This document shows, piece after piece, positions 46,235-59,018 of a stretch of DNA of 64,000 nucleotides (positions are counted from its first letter, which is position 1; every line of letters begins with the position of its first letter). The DNA is taken from positions 175,619,262-175,683,261 of the forward strand of contig OY998175.1 in assembly GCA_963921935.1 (NCBI GenBank). Direction: 5' to 3'. Source of the DNA: Galeruca laticollis (Eukaryota; Arthropoda; Insecta; Coleoptera; Chrysomelidae). The position numbers and the translations under genes were made by a program. The notes beneath the pieces were generated by a model, which saw only the letters and a program-made list of their open reading frames with translations, was not told the origin of the DNA and ran no database searches.

Positions 46235-47834
46235 TGTAATATTTTTAATATTATATACTCAATATGCTTTAATTGCAATTGCCCCGCGTTGTGAGACAAG
46301 TTATAATACCTTGTCGCAGCGACAATTATTGTACATGCAACTTAAGTACGTATTCTATTCCAATTTTGACAGTAGCTCTCAAAAAATATATGCCCGGCGC
46401 CAATAAATATCAATCTAAAGATGAATTTATATACAATGGACCTATTACTCCTATCTCAGGGTGAGATCAAAGTTGTTCAAAATTAATTCTTCAAATTTAT
46501 TTGTTTTTTAACGTATTTCCAAATTGAATGTTTCACTATTATCAAACTCTCGAATAACTGTTAATTCAATATAATAAAAGGCACTTTAATTTTATCACAT
46601 TTACTATTTTACTGTCACTAAAAAAATTAAACCAATTGTCACTGATTAAATTGAAAATTCTATGAATGTAAAATGATAAGTTCAACGAGATTGGATACTG
46701 AATGAATACTACAGGTAGTTAGAATCAAAATGATATATTATACTATCAGATACGCAAATTCAACAAAATTATTATTCCCAAAAAATACCATAAAAGAACA
46801 ACAGTCGTAATCTCTATAAAAACTTGAAATTAGAATACAACTATGCTAGAATTTAACCTAATTAATTATTATTATCAAACGTTCAACTTGTGTAATTTAC
46901 ACTTGACGTGTATCAATGTCAAATAACGAAATTTCTGCTCAAATTGTCTATTCACTTGATGTTGAAACTGATATATGTATCGATAATTTTGGTATATTTC
47001 AAAATTTCTTATATAGATGCATCTAAATTTCCAACTGTATTTAAAAAAGCCTGATATTTCTCGAGAAATAAATTTAAAAACTGGAGTGGACTCACCAAAT
47101 GGATCAGGAAAACTCGTACTTATTCTAAACGTATTTAGAATTTTGCTAACTTTCTAAATATATACAATTTAGAAAACTGGAACCACATACACTTTTTACG
47201 ATGCAATTCTTATCCGAATAATACACGCACTGGCTTTATCATATGGGTTATTTATCTGATTGTATGATATACAATTTATACAATCTACCAAAAAATTGAG
47301 ACAACTCTAGTTCTGATGTTGTCTCTTCAAAGGATAAAAAACTACTGACTAAATTTTTTTTATAAAATAAATAATTCTCCTTTCCGTTGGTTACCGATTT
47401 TTCTTCTTTTTTTTAAAAAATTACTAATCTATGATTTTCAATAACCAAGTGAGATTTTGAAATTCTTTTATTACATTTTTTGTAATGTGGCAGAGACCTC
47501 TATATTTTGCAATTTCAAATATTTTCTCCAAATCCTATTATGTTCTATCTATCATTAGATATAATCTACACAAATGTCATCGAAATTATGGAATGTCATG
47601 TTTGATATTTCTACTGAATCTTTCAAAATTTAATAATTTACGTATATTACAGTGTGTATCGAAAGTATGGCAGCCAAAATTAATAAATTTCCTTATGTTT
47701 TACTTATTCTTTAAATTTCAAATAGAGGATCTGTATTAAATTCCCCTAATAAAAGAATGATAAACCGATTATTGTATTATTATAATTTCATCTTTGAAAT
47801 TTCCAAATATTATCCTATTATTTCAGTATACTAG
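46235..47834 (-). repeat. 5' LTR of gypsy B
   Basis: Partner of 39080-40666. Ends CAGTATACTAG. Confidence 0.8.
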
Positions 47835-47950
47835 ATGTAGATGTTCTGATGAAGGAAATAAACAATTTCCGAAAGCTCAACTAGTCAAAAAATAGTTTTC
47901 TTTTGATCAGCCCTATATTGACCGCATCCCTACTAGATTGTTTGCAGTTT
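47835..47950. other. Short unclassified fragment with a half hammerhead-like core
   Basis: Between gypsy B and a (TA)n tract. It contains CTGATGA, a perfect GGAAAT/ATTTCC hairpin and CGAAA (about 47849-47873). No matching stem I or stem III is found, so a complete ribozyme is not supported. Possibly the end of another retroelement. Confidence 0.35.

Positions 47951-48035
<85 letters not shown>
47951..48035. repeat. (TA)n microsatellite
   Basis: About 42 units with one CA interruption. It abuts the 3' end of the R1-type LINE. Confidence 0.95.
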
Positions 48036-48039
<4 letters not shown>

Positions 48040-48040
<1 letters not shown>

Positions 48041-49795
48041 GGAGAGGAAAATCTTACATAAGACACCAGTGATGTTGTTGCTGGTAGTGGCGGATTCTTA
48101 CCGACTAAAAACCTCTCCTCGTTTCCTCTGACACACCACATTGGAACCGCTCTCGCATTACTTTAATGTGGTGGCAGGTATGCTGTTCAGCTCACTGAGT
48201 ACATCTCTTTTTCCTTGGTCTCGATAATTGTTCTTACTACCTTATATGAACTTTTCCATGCATTTTCACCGTCAACGAAGTCTCTTGAAACAATTTCAAT
48301 GGTAAACAAGTTATTTCTCTCTTTTTGGTACCCTGCTCTGATCTCTTCCCATCTGGGACAAAGGAACAACGTGTGCTCTACGTCGTCCACGTTCTTACAG
48401 TACTGACAGCGATCAGTGTCCGATTTCTTCCTCTTGTAAAGGAATGACTTAAAACAACCGTGCCCTGAGAGTGCTTGCGTCAGAAAGTAATCGACTTTGT
48501 CACAGAATCCATTTATCCACTCTTCGATATCTGGAATTATTTTGTAAGTCCATCGTCCCTTCGTACTAGTTTTCCAGCGCTCTTGCCAACATGTCTTTAA
48601 GGATGTACGTGCAACGTTTCGGTCCACTCCCTCGTAAATCGCCTTCCTTTCTTCCATCAAGAGGTCAATGGGGGGGGGGGGATACCAGCTATCACTACCA
48701 ATGCTTCAGCAGATATTGTCCTATACGCACTAGCCACTCTGATCGACATCAGCCTCTGTATGCTCACTAGTTTTCTTTTAAGTCTTTTATTATACGTAAC
48801 CGCGCACCACGCTGGGGCGGCATAGAGGATCTGAGATTGAGCCACAGAAGCTAAGATTCGTCTTTTTGAAGCTTTTGGGCCTCCCACATTGGGCATAAGA
48901 CTGGACAAGGCAGATACTGTTTTCTCCACTTTCTCAATCGTACGATGTATATGTTCTGAGAATGAAAGCTTTGGATCCAACCATACACCTAGATATTTCA
49001 CCGACCCCTTTGGAGTGATTTTATTTCCATGAATGTTGAAAGATACATGACTCACTAGAGTTCTTCTAGTAAGCAGAACAGCTTCTGTTTTCTCCGGTGC
49101 TAGACTCAGAGAGTTATTCTTCATCCTATTTGACACCATCAGAATTCCCAGATTTGCTTTTTCCATAAGACCTTTCTCTTGTTTTTCCACAACCACCATT
49201 GCTATTTCATCAGCGAATCCTATCAGGGTGACTTCTTTTGGCAAGTCCATCGTAAGCAGATCATCGTATAGTATATTCCAAAGTGTAGGGCCAAGAACCG
49301 AACCCTGCGGAACACCGCTATTTGTTTCTATATTTTCCTCAATGCCCTCATATCCGATTATGATTTCTCGTTCGGAGAGGTATGATACTATCAACGCAAG
49401 TAGGTCTTCATTGTTTCCTCTATTTCTTAGCTTTATTCAAGATTATCTGCCAGGCAGCACTATTAAAGGCATTCCTTACGTCTAAAGTTATCACAGCGCA
49501 TATTTTTCTATTTTGTGGAGAGAAATCCCAAGCCAGTTTTGCAATTTTTGTGACGTCTATGAAAGCATCTACGGTTTGCCTTTTTTCCCTGAAGCCGTAC
49601 TGTCTCTCAGCAAGGCCGCCTGTACGTTCCAGTTCCTTCTTAAGTCTAGCCATAATTATGTGTTCAAATACTTTCCCTTCCACATCTAAGAGACATACGG
49701 GTCGATATGAAGAAGGGTCATCTGGTGCATTTTCACTTTTGTCAAGCAGTACTTTTTTGTAAATTATGTTATAGTGTGAAGCTATAAACATTTTT
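48040..49795 (-). pseudogene. R1-type LINE, 5' truncated
   Basis: Minus strand. 49420-49791: RT N-terminal blocks DPSSYRPVCLLDVEGKVFEH and ERQYGFREKRQTVDAFID, with ALITLD-type VITLDVRNAFNSAAW. 48657-49394: SGVPQGSVLGPTLWNILYDD, then GFADEIAMVV where the catalytic FADD reads FADE, and YLGVWLDPKLSFSEHI. 48187-48660: C-terminal region with LTQALSGHGCFKSFLYKRKK and the zinc-binding CQYCKNVDDVEHTLFLCPRW. The block wording is R1-clade. A stop near 49420 and a shift near 48660 (a run of G) break the frame. The endonuclease part is missing. The 3' end meets (TA)n. Confidence 0.8.
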
Positions 49796-49825
49796 TCACA
49801 CTATAACATAATTTACAAAAAAGTA
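49750..49825. repeat. 31-bp perfect inverted repeat at the LINE 5' end
   Basis: TACTTTTTTGTAAATTATGT plus TATAGTGTGAA (49750-49780) is repeated in inverse at 49795-49825 with a 14-base loop. The left arm is the end of the RT reading frame, so the right arm is an inverted duplicate created at the truncated 5' junction. Confidence 0.85.
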
Positions 49826-50472
49826 ACAGTATAGCATGTTGAATCAAATAACACCAGGCATTGAGAGTACTAACTTGAACCAACAGCAATTCGGGGAGGT
49901 TTTTGGTGAATTCCTACCTCTGTCGGGACTGACAAACTTGACAGGGTGTGGGGCTTGCTATTTCCCTCTTTGAAGTTTGTTGTATAATTGAATTAAAAAA
50001 TTTGAAATATAAAAAAACTCTTGCTACTCAGAGGGTGACAGCCTCTGAAGTTGGCAATTTCAGAATCTTAAATTCCAGGGTGAGAGACTGGACTTGATTA
50101 ATTTTTTTTCTTTTTTTCTTTTCTGTAAGGAAACCTCTTGTGATAATAAAACTTACCACCTATTGGTGTTGTCCTCTTTTAGCCTGTGCTTTTTTACACG
50201 CGATAACTGCCTGGATGTGTTCACAGCCGCGGGACGGATGAAGTGAGAGTTCATGCTGTTTGGTGGCTCTGAGCATATTCAACTCCTTGTTATAAATAAC
50301 CTACCAAATGATAACAGCAGGCAACTGTTATATGAAAGAATAGTATATTATATACCGCGGGACTGAAGTAGTACATTTAATCCTGAAGGTAAAGTTTATG
50401 GCCCGACCGCAGGGAGGGCCATAATTTACCTGAAGGATTAAATGTACTTCAGTCGCAAGGTATATACGATAC
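49826..50472. other. Unclassified sequence with a foldback
   Basis: No coding frame is recognised. 50353-50462 folds into a long imperfect hairpin: TACCGCGGGACTGAAGTAGT on one side, ACTTCAGTCGCAAGGTA on the other, loop near GACCGCAGGGA. Confidence 0.55.
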
Positions 50473-50828
50473 TTTTCGTACTTCCGGTATGATTTTATTA
50501 ATTATTTCAATAATTTCAATCAGTTTTTTCTCTCTTCAACTCATTTAATAAACTGTCTTTAAAATAAGTTACCATAGTAACATTGCGTTGTGACAGTTAT
50601 AATCTAGAAACATTGTCATTACTAGTGTCATTGTAAATTTGAATATTAACGTTAATTACCATTCTAATTAATTATATTTTTCAATAAAATATCCCTTAAA
50701 TTCGTTTGTTTGTGATTTAATCGTTCCGGGAGTTTCGTCAATATTTAATCCCGGAGGGATTAAATGTGACACTTTAGTACCTGTCACAAGGGAGTGAAGT
50801 TGTCACTTTAGGCCCGGAAGTACGAAAA
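50473..50828. mobile_element. Small MITE-like element (356 bp)
   Basis: TTTTCGTACTTCCGG at 50473-50487 and its exact complement at 50814-50828 form 15-bp terminal inverted repeats. Internal palindromes such as ATTTAATCCCGGAGGGATTA occur near 50738-50760. There is no coding capacity. The foldback immediately to the left shares the ATTTAATCC motif, so the two may be parts of one larger element. Confidence 0.6.

Positions 50829-52226
<1,398 letters not shown>

Positions 52227-52285
<59 letters not shown>
52227..52285. repeat. (TA)n microsatellite abutting gypsy C
   Basis: About 29 units. It separates the RTE fragment from the 3' LTR of gypsy C. Confidence 0.95.
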
Positions 52286-52292
<7 letters not shown>

Positions 52293-54508
52293 TGATAATT
52301 TATAAATTGGATATTTTAATAGCCTCACGTTGGGCCGACAATTTATAATTGAATGATGATAATTATAATTTATGATAATTTTATGGATAGCTCAGATTAT
52401 ATTATTTGTTTATTTTATTATAGTTTTATATTTTATCGGAGAACATGAGAAACTTCTCTCGTTGGGTTCTGGATATGATAATCAAAGATTGAAGAAATAC
52501 ATATACATAATCTTACCTATTAATTACAACCTCTGAAAGAAATAATATCTATTAAATAAAACGATTGAAATATGATAATAGTGATATTGATACTTTAACC
52601 ATAGATGTAAGAATAAAAGAAAACCAACACATTAATGTAAATATGTTTAATAAATGAATTTCAATTTTTAATCTGATTAGAACAAAATAAAATATTTTGT
52701 AACTGTTAATTTATTTTGCACATTTATTCTTAAGGAATTGTGCCACCCTATATCATACATACATTCTTGGAAACAAAATGATATAATTTCTGCGTCGGCG
52801 CTATATCTCCAAACGCATGCGCTGCTACAGTATACATGTAAGAAAGAAGTTTCCTTCCATACACAACGTTTATATTCAACACACTGTTAGCGTGTCTGTG
52901 ATGAAAATTGTTGGTTATAATTATTAAATGTTTTTATAATCAATTACATATAAGTAATACTTTATAAACTATATGTGTACGTGTATTTAAAAAACAAGGA
53001 AGTGATAGATGAAAGTTATGCATGCAAAAGCTGAAAATAAGTAATGAAATAGAATTGAGCACGCATGATGTACGTGATATTTTACGAGGATAAATTTACA
53101 ACAGGTGAGTTTCAATATTATCTTAAAATTATAATTCTCTATAGATGAATTTTATAATGCATTATATGTTACTGTTCTTTGGCCTTTTTATATGATATAT
53201 ATCAATTGAATGTTCTATTGAATTTTGAGTGTACACTTTAAAATGTTCATTGGAATTCCAAATAGATTTAATCAAAATACACAGACCTTATCTTTCTTGC
53301 TATTACTGCCGGCTGCACTTACATCTTCCAAACTTGCCGATATCTCCTTAGAGATATGCTCCTACGGCACTCTTTAGTACTTACACAGGATCTGATACAC
53401 TTATGATTAGTTTGTCATAAAATGTTTATATAATTTTAACTTTTAACTGTTTTTTAAAGAAAATTTTTGCAGAGAGCAATCTTACAGAGACGCATCCCTC
53501 ATCACCATTCTAAATCCACTCATTTGTTTTTCAAAATCAACAACTATCCCAGCTTCACTAGTCCATAGCACTCTTATTTGTTTTTTTTTATCACAGAAAT
53601 TGTTATTCTCCAGTCTTTTAGTGACTATTTTGAAAAAACATAAATTTATTGTCCTGGAGGGTATTGACACTGATTCATTTAAATCTCTATCGTATTAAGG
53701 AATTTTAATTAAGTCCTTCTTTCCTCTTACAATAGTCCATTTTCTTATATTTACCTTGTTTAGCTAATTTACAAAATGTTTATTTTTACAAATATTACAA
53801 CCTATATTATTAATTAACCTATATGTAATTGATTCTAATTTGATTTTGCGTCTTGTTTGATACTTATTATACATATACTCCTTATTATTTTTGTTTTTGT
53901 AATTAAATTTTATATCTATAATCTATAAACAATGATTTAGGTTGGTATTGAAAAATTCCCTAGCATGACTTTACTTCCTATAAATATTCATTTCCTCAAT
54001 ATGTTTGGGGCTGTGTTCCAACTATCTTTCCCATCTAGTGTCAACCCTTTTCAATGAATGAATGAATACATGGTATTCTAAATTTATGCTACTACAAAAA
54101 TAATATGTAAATAATGTTAAATTATCGTTAGACTAATTATTCTTTTCTCTTACTTTAGGTTTCAAGCTATTGTGTGACATTTCATCCTGCCGAAATTGTT
54201 ATGGCTGTGTTCAGTGCAATTCCGAATTCCATGACTTTGACAACCAATCAGAATTACTGGTACAGGTAATATTTACTCTTTAATTAGCTAATATAGTGTT
54301 GTAATTTCTATTCTTCATCCTTTTCAAAATTTCACATCAATATATTATCCAATCTATACATATTTCAATCTTTTTATATTTTAATCTTTGACTTTTTATT
54401 GAGTTTATTCTAATGGTTGTGTCTACTGACACTTCTTACGTTACAATAAGACTTGTTTATTATGTTTGTTTATTTCATTATTTTTACAAAACTAGAGGAT
54501 TAGTTCAA
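52286..54508 (-). repeat. 3' LTR of gypsy C
   Basis: 2223 bp. On the + strand it runs from TTATAATTGATAATTT to GATTAGTTCAA. One T-run is a base longer than in the other copy (9 versus 8 T near 53581). Confidence 0.9.
54159..54265 (+). other. Exon-like segment in gypsy C 3' LTR
   Basis: 107 bases between a strong acceptor (CTTTTCTCTTACTTTAG) and a donor (ACAG|GTAATA), more GC-rich than its surroundings. Two + strand frames are fully open: one reads VSSYCVTFHPAEIVMAVFSA onward, which resembles a WD40-type xVxFHPxExxxA block; the other is Cys-rich (CDISSCRNCYGCVQC). It is identical in the other LTR at 62965-63071. Antisense to the retroelement. Confidence 0.45.
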
Positions 54509-54516
54509 CTCCCCTC
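54509..54516 (-). promoter_or_regulatory. Polypurine tract of gypsy C
   Basis: Minus strand GAGGGGAG directly precedes the 3' LTR start (TTGAACTAATCC). Confidence 0.7.
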
Positions 54517-55878
54517 AAATTTAAATTTTCAAAAAGGAAGCTTTTAAGTAGCCTTTTTAAAATTTCAATTTCAACGTTCCGGCTAATAATTATATTCTAC
54601 TTAATTCATTACTCTTTTCTTTATATACAGAAATGGAATTTGAAGAATCCTATATTTAAGTTTATTACTATTTCTATCTTAGACTTAGTTTCCATTATCT
54701 AATTCTATCCTATCCTATTCTAATTATTTTTACAAATATGAGACCAATCATTCTGGTTTGAAATATCTTAGACATCTTTGCTTACTCTTAGTATATTATT
54801 CTATATTATTGTTTTATTTCAATTCCTATACCAATTATTATTCATTTATTCACACCGTAGAATCTTTATTCTTTGAACTATTTCTTGCTTATATTTTTAC
54901 TTATACCTTTTTCCTTCACTTAACAATTCTTTTAATGCTCTCCTATCCTTATCTTATCTTCGAATTCAAAAAAAAAATTATTATTTCCAATATTTCATAT
55001 ATTTTCATATCTTATTGTCAACCCTTATTCATGTCAATATAATTACTCCTATAGTCTAACCTTTTTCTTTGCTTACTATCCCTATTTATATTTATTTGCA
55101 TAATTCTTAATTATAACTCATCAACTTCATTTCTTCAATATATTAATTACATTATACTTTATATATATTTCATTTCTCCCTATCTCATAATAATTAATCA
55201 TATCATTTACTATATAAATCTTTGCTTCCATATTTCATTGTTACTTATCTCCATAATTCCTATAAAATTTTATTTGACATGAATATCTCAAATTCTATAT
55301 CTTGATTTAAAAAAAACTTTCTTTCCTTCCCACCTCTTTTACTGTGTTATTCAAATGATAACGAGCCTGTCCTTCCTAAATCCTACCTGTTCTTATTAAT
55401 AAGTGTGAATTCTGTTTCTTATCCCCTCTACCTAATAAATTCTTACAAAATTTCTTAATATTATATTATCGCTTTTATTTCTGTCTGTCTTTGATATTAT
55501 ATATTTCTTTATAACAAAATGTGTCTCTATTTGTTTGGTTTTTTTAATCTATATAGCTACTCTAACTTTCCTTATAAGTTAAATGTGAAGTTACTTTACT
55601 TTTACTTAAAATCATTTATAAGTTTTTAATAATATATTTTTTTTTTTTATATTTTATAGATTCTTAACTGCGATAATGGAAACAATCTAGATGTATCCTA
55701 CATATGAAAAAATTGAAAGCCTTATATCTACCTAGTATCTAATATTTTATGTTACATGGAAGTGCTACTTATGCAGAACATTGGAATCATTACATCTACC
55801 TATAATATTACTATTTATATACATGTAAGTAACATAATATTATCTATTCCTCTTTTTCTTGTTTCATTCTTGTATCAT
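54517..55878. other. Non-coding stretch between pol and 3' LTR of gypsy C
   Basis: T-rich on the + strand. The open frame at 54758-55042 has no family features. No envelope gene or remnant is recognised. Confidence 0.5.
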
Positions 55879-58800
55879 TTATTGAGAGTTATATTTATAA
55901 ATTGACTCAATGTTAAAAACACCCCTAACCATGTTTGTTCCCGGGTATACCAGTTTATAACTGTTTTGTGCATTTTCAGTTAATACTTCATAAGGTCCCT
56001 CGAATGGCAATTGCAATTTAATACATTGGTCTTCTGCTTTATTGGATGTTTTTAGTGCTTTTATTATAACCAATTCTCCTTTGTTAAATCGTGTTATCTT
56101 CTTGATCTTCTTGTTCTGATCCCGAATATATTTCTCAGCATTCCTCTTGATTCTTATATTTACCTTTTCTAATATCTCTTCTAGGGTAGTATCTCTATTC
56201 ACAATCCAGTTTCGTTTCGGTTGAATACCTTTCATCAAATAAATTGGACTTTCGCCTGTTACTCCATGTGGTAAATTATTAATAAATTCTTCAATTCTAT
56301 CCATGTTTTCATCCCATCGAATATGTATCCCTTGGCACAGTATTCTTAAATATTTCAAAATTTCTTTTATATATCTCTCTGCTGGATTGGAGCTGGGTCT
56401 TCTTATACTAATAAATTGTAATTCTATTTGTTCCTTGTCACAATATTGTTTTAATTTTATACTTTCAAAGTATGTAGCATGGTCGAGTATTATTCTTTGA
56501 GGTCTCCCTACTTCTTCTATGTATCTTCTTAAACATTCTATTACAATTTTAGCTGTAGATCTCTTACATGGAAAAGTTTTAATAAATTTGGTGTATACAT
56601 CTACTATAACTAATAAATTCTTATTGCCCGATTCACTTCTAATTAAATTTCCGATAAAGTCCATTGCCACAGTCTGTAATGGTTTATCTGTTATCATAGA
56701 TTTCGCTGTCATGCAGTTATGGTAATTTTTTTCTTTGGCCAATTGACATAGTTGACAGTATTTGCATACTTCTTTTACTACACTTAAATCCTTTCTCGAC
56801 ACATAATTTTCTCTAAACACATTCCATAATTTTCTCGTTCCTATGTGTCCATTTTCCTCATGTAAATTAATAATAATTTCCTTTGCAAACTCCTTACTTA
56901 TCACAAATACTTCTCTGTCCTCCAATTTCTTATACCATATCTCATCGATTTTATAGGCACCCTTGACTTTCTTATCTTCAAAATGTCTCTGATCTTCTTT
57001 AATCCTTTCCAATGTAAATATCCCCTCCGTTTGGTATAATTGGTTTATTCCAATTTGAAATTTTGTCTGATCATTTCCTACTTCATCTGCTCGACTTAAT
57101 GCATCAGCTACAATATTTTGTTTCCCTGGAATATATTTGATTTCAAATTCATATTCCTGTAGCAATAATATCCACCTGTGAACACGATTATTGGCATAAC
57201 GGTTTTTTAACATGGCTGTTAATGCTGAATGGTCGGTTTCTACAATAAACTTAGCTCCTAATAGATAAAATCTTAATTTACTTATGCAAAATACTACACT
57301 AGCCATCTCCAATTCCGTTATGGAGTATTTCCTCTCTGCTGGTTTGGTCACTCGAGATATAAAACTAATAGGTACTTCACATCCTTCTTGTATTTGAACT
57401 AATACACCTGCCAATCTTTCTATCGAAGCATCAGTTCTTAAGATAAACGGTTGATCGTACTGTGGATGAAAAACTTTTAAACTGTTTAGAAAAATTTCTT
57501 TTAATTCCCGAAATGCCTTTTCTCTTCTCTCATCCCATTTCCACTTAGTATCCTTCTTTAATAATTCTATGAGAGGAATTTCTCTCCTACTTAGATCAGG
57601 TATTAACTTCTTAAAATAATTAATAACACCTAGAAATCCACGCAAAGTTCGTAAATTATTCGGCGTCTTATACTCCAAAATTGCTTTAATTCTCTCAGGA
57701 TTCATTGTTATACCAGTGTCATTTAAAACATATCCTAAATAATCCACTTCTCTTTTATAAAACTGACATTTGTCTAAATTTAACTTGAGTCCAGCGTTTT
57801 CTAATTCATTTAATATTGTTTCCAAATGTTTTTGATGTTTCTCTTCTGTTTCAGAAAAAATCAAGATGTCATCAATGTAGTGGAGAGTGAAATCTTCATA
57901 AGGATTCAAGATTGTATGCAGAGTTCGTACTAAAGCAGCACAAGAGCTTTGTAATCCGAATGGCACCACACAAAATTGGTACACCACTCCATCTACCATG
58001 AATGCTGTGTATTGTCTACTACGATGTTCCAATGGAATCAACCAAAAGCTATGCTTTAGATCTAATTTTGAAAATATATTAGCTTTTGTAATTCTTCCAA
58101 ATATACCTTCAATATTTAATGGACTTTCGTATTGTTTTTTTGTAAATGTGTTTATATTCCTAGCATCCAAACATATTCTAATATCTCCCGATTTCTTCTT
58201 TACACATGTTATAGCACTTATGTATTGTGAATTTGATCTTTCAATAATACCGTCATGTAACATTTTATTTATTTCTTGGTATACCTCTTGTTTTAATTTA
58301 TACGGAATCGGATAGGTTTTGATTTTAAAATTTTTAATTTCTGGTATTACTTCTATTTTATGTACATATCTGGTTGCAACACATACTTCTTCATTAAATA
58401 GTTTTTTATGAGAGTCAAGTAATTCATATACTCTCTGTTTATATTCCTCCAAACATAATTCATCCCTCATGTTTCGTTCTTCTTCAACAATGTGATTTAA
58501 TTGTCCAATTGCACATTCGTTCTTCCCTATATCTGTTGGATCTTTCGTCATAAATGGTATTGTATGTTCATTATATATTATATTTTGCTTTTTATAATCT
58601 ATTATAATTTTATGTTTATTCAGTTCATCTGTACCCATGATTATGTCATATTTTAAATTTTTTACTATTAACAATTGTACTGATAAAATCTTGCCATTTA
58701 ATTCTAAATTTGTCATTATAGTTTTTGTTGCTTCATACAATTTTCTTTCATTTGCCCCTACTAATGATATTTTATGCGTATTTATCACCATAATATTGTC

Positions 58801-59018
58801 TTGATTTAAATTGTCTACGATATTTTGATTAATGATGGACACTTCTGAACCCGTATCTAACAAAACTCTACATTTAATGTTTTCTAAATTTCCCTCTATA
58901 AATATTAATCTAGTTAATTCTTGGTTTGTATGATCTTCGTCTAAAATGAATTCCCTAGGATGTTGATATTTAGAAGAATAGACAATATTATGCACGTAAG
59001 AGCAACTTATTAGAAATT
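55879..59018 (-). CDS. pol: Gypsy C pol polyprotein (PR-RT-RH-IN), open
   Basis: About 1038 codons open without a stop. The frame's nominal start is a GTG at 58995, but the frame stays open upstream past the end of gag, in the -1 frame relative to gag, so pol is most likely made by frameshifting. Domains in order from the GTG: protease CRVLLDTGSEVSIIN (residues ~42-56); RT with ICLDARNINTFTKK, QFCVVPFGLQSS and LHYIDDILIF; RNase H with ILRTDASIERLAG, ETDHSALTAML and KQNIVADALSR; integrase with the HHCC finger (HEENGHIG ... CKYCQLC), AMDFIGNL, ILDHATYFES and NPAERYIKEI (DDE); and a C-terminal GVFNIESIYKY. All catalytic residues seen are intact, so this enzyme set may still be functional. Confidence 0.9.

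Larger units (their letters stand above)
39080..47834 (-). mobile_element. Ty3/gypsy retrotransposon B, defective, carries a PLE insertion
   Basis: Two ~1.6-kb LTRs (39080-40666, 46235-47834) bracket minus-strand pol and a short gag tail. Most of gag is deleted between the primer-binding site and about 46140. A 2049-bp PLE palindrome sits in the protease-RT linker. Sequence and domain order are closely related to element C: the protease, integrase and C-terminal blocks match almost word for word. The LTRs differ at many positions and pol is shifted in several places, so B is older than C. The left end abuts (TA)n. Confidence 0.85.
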
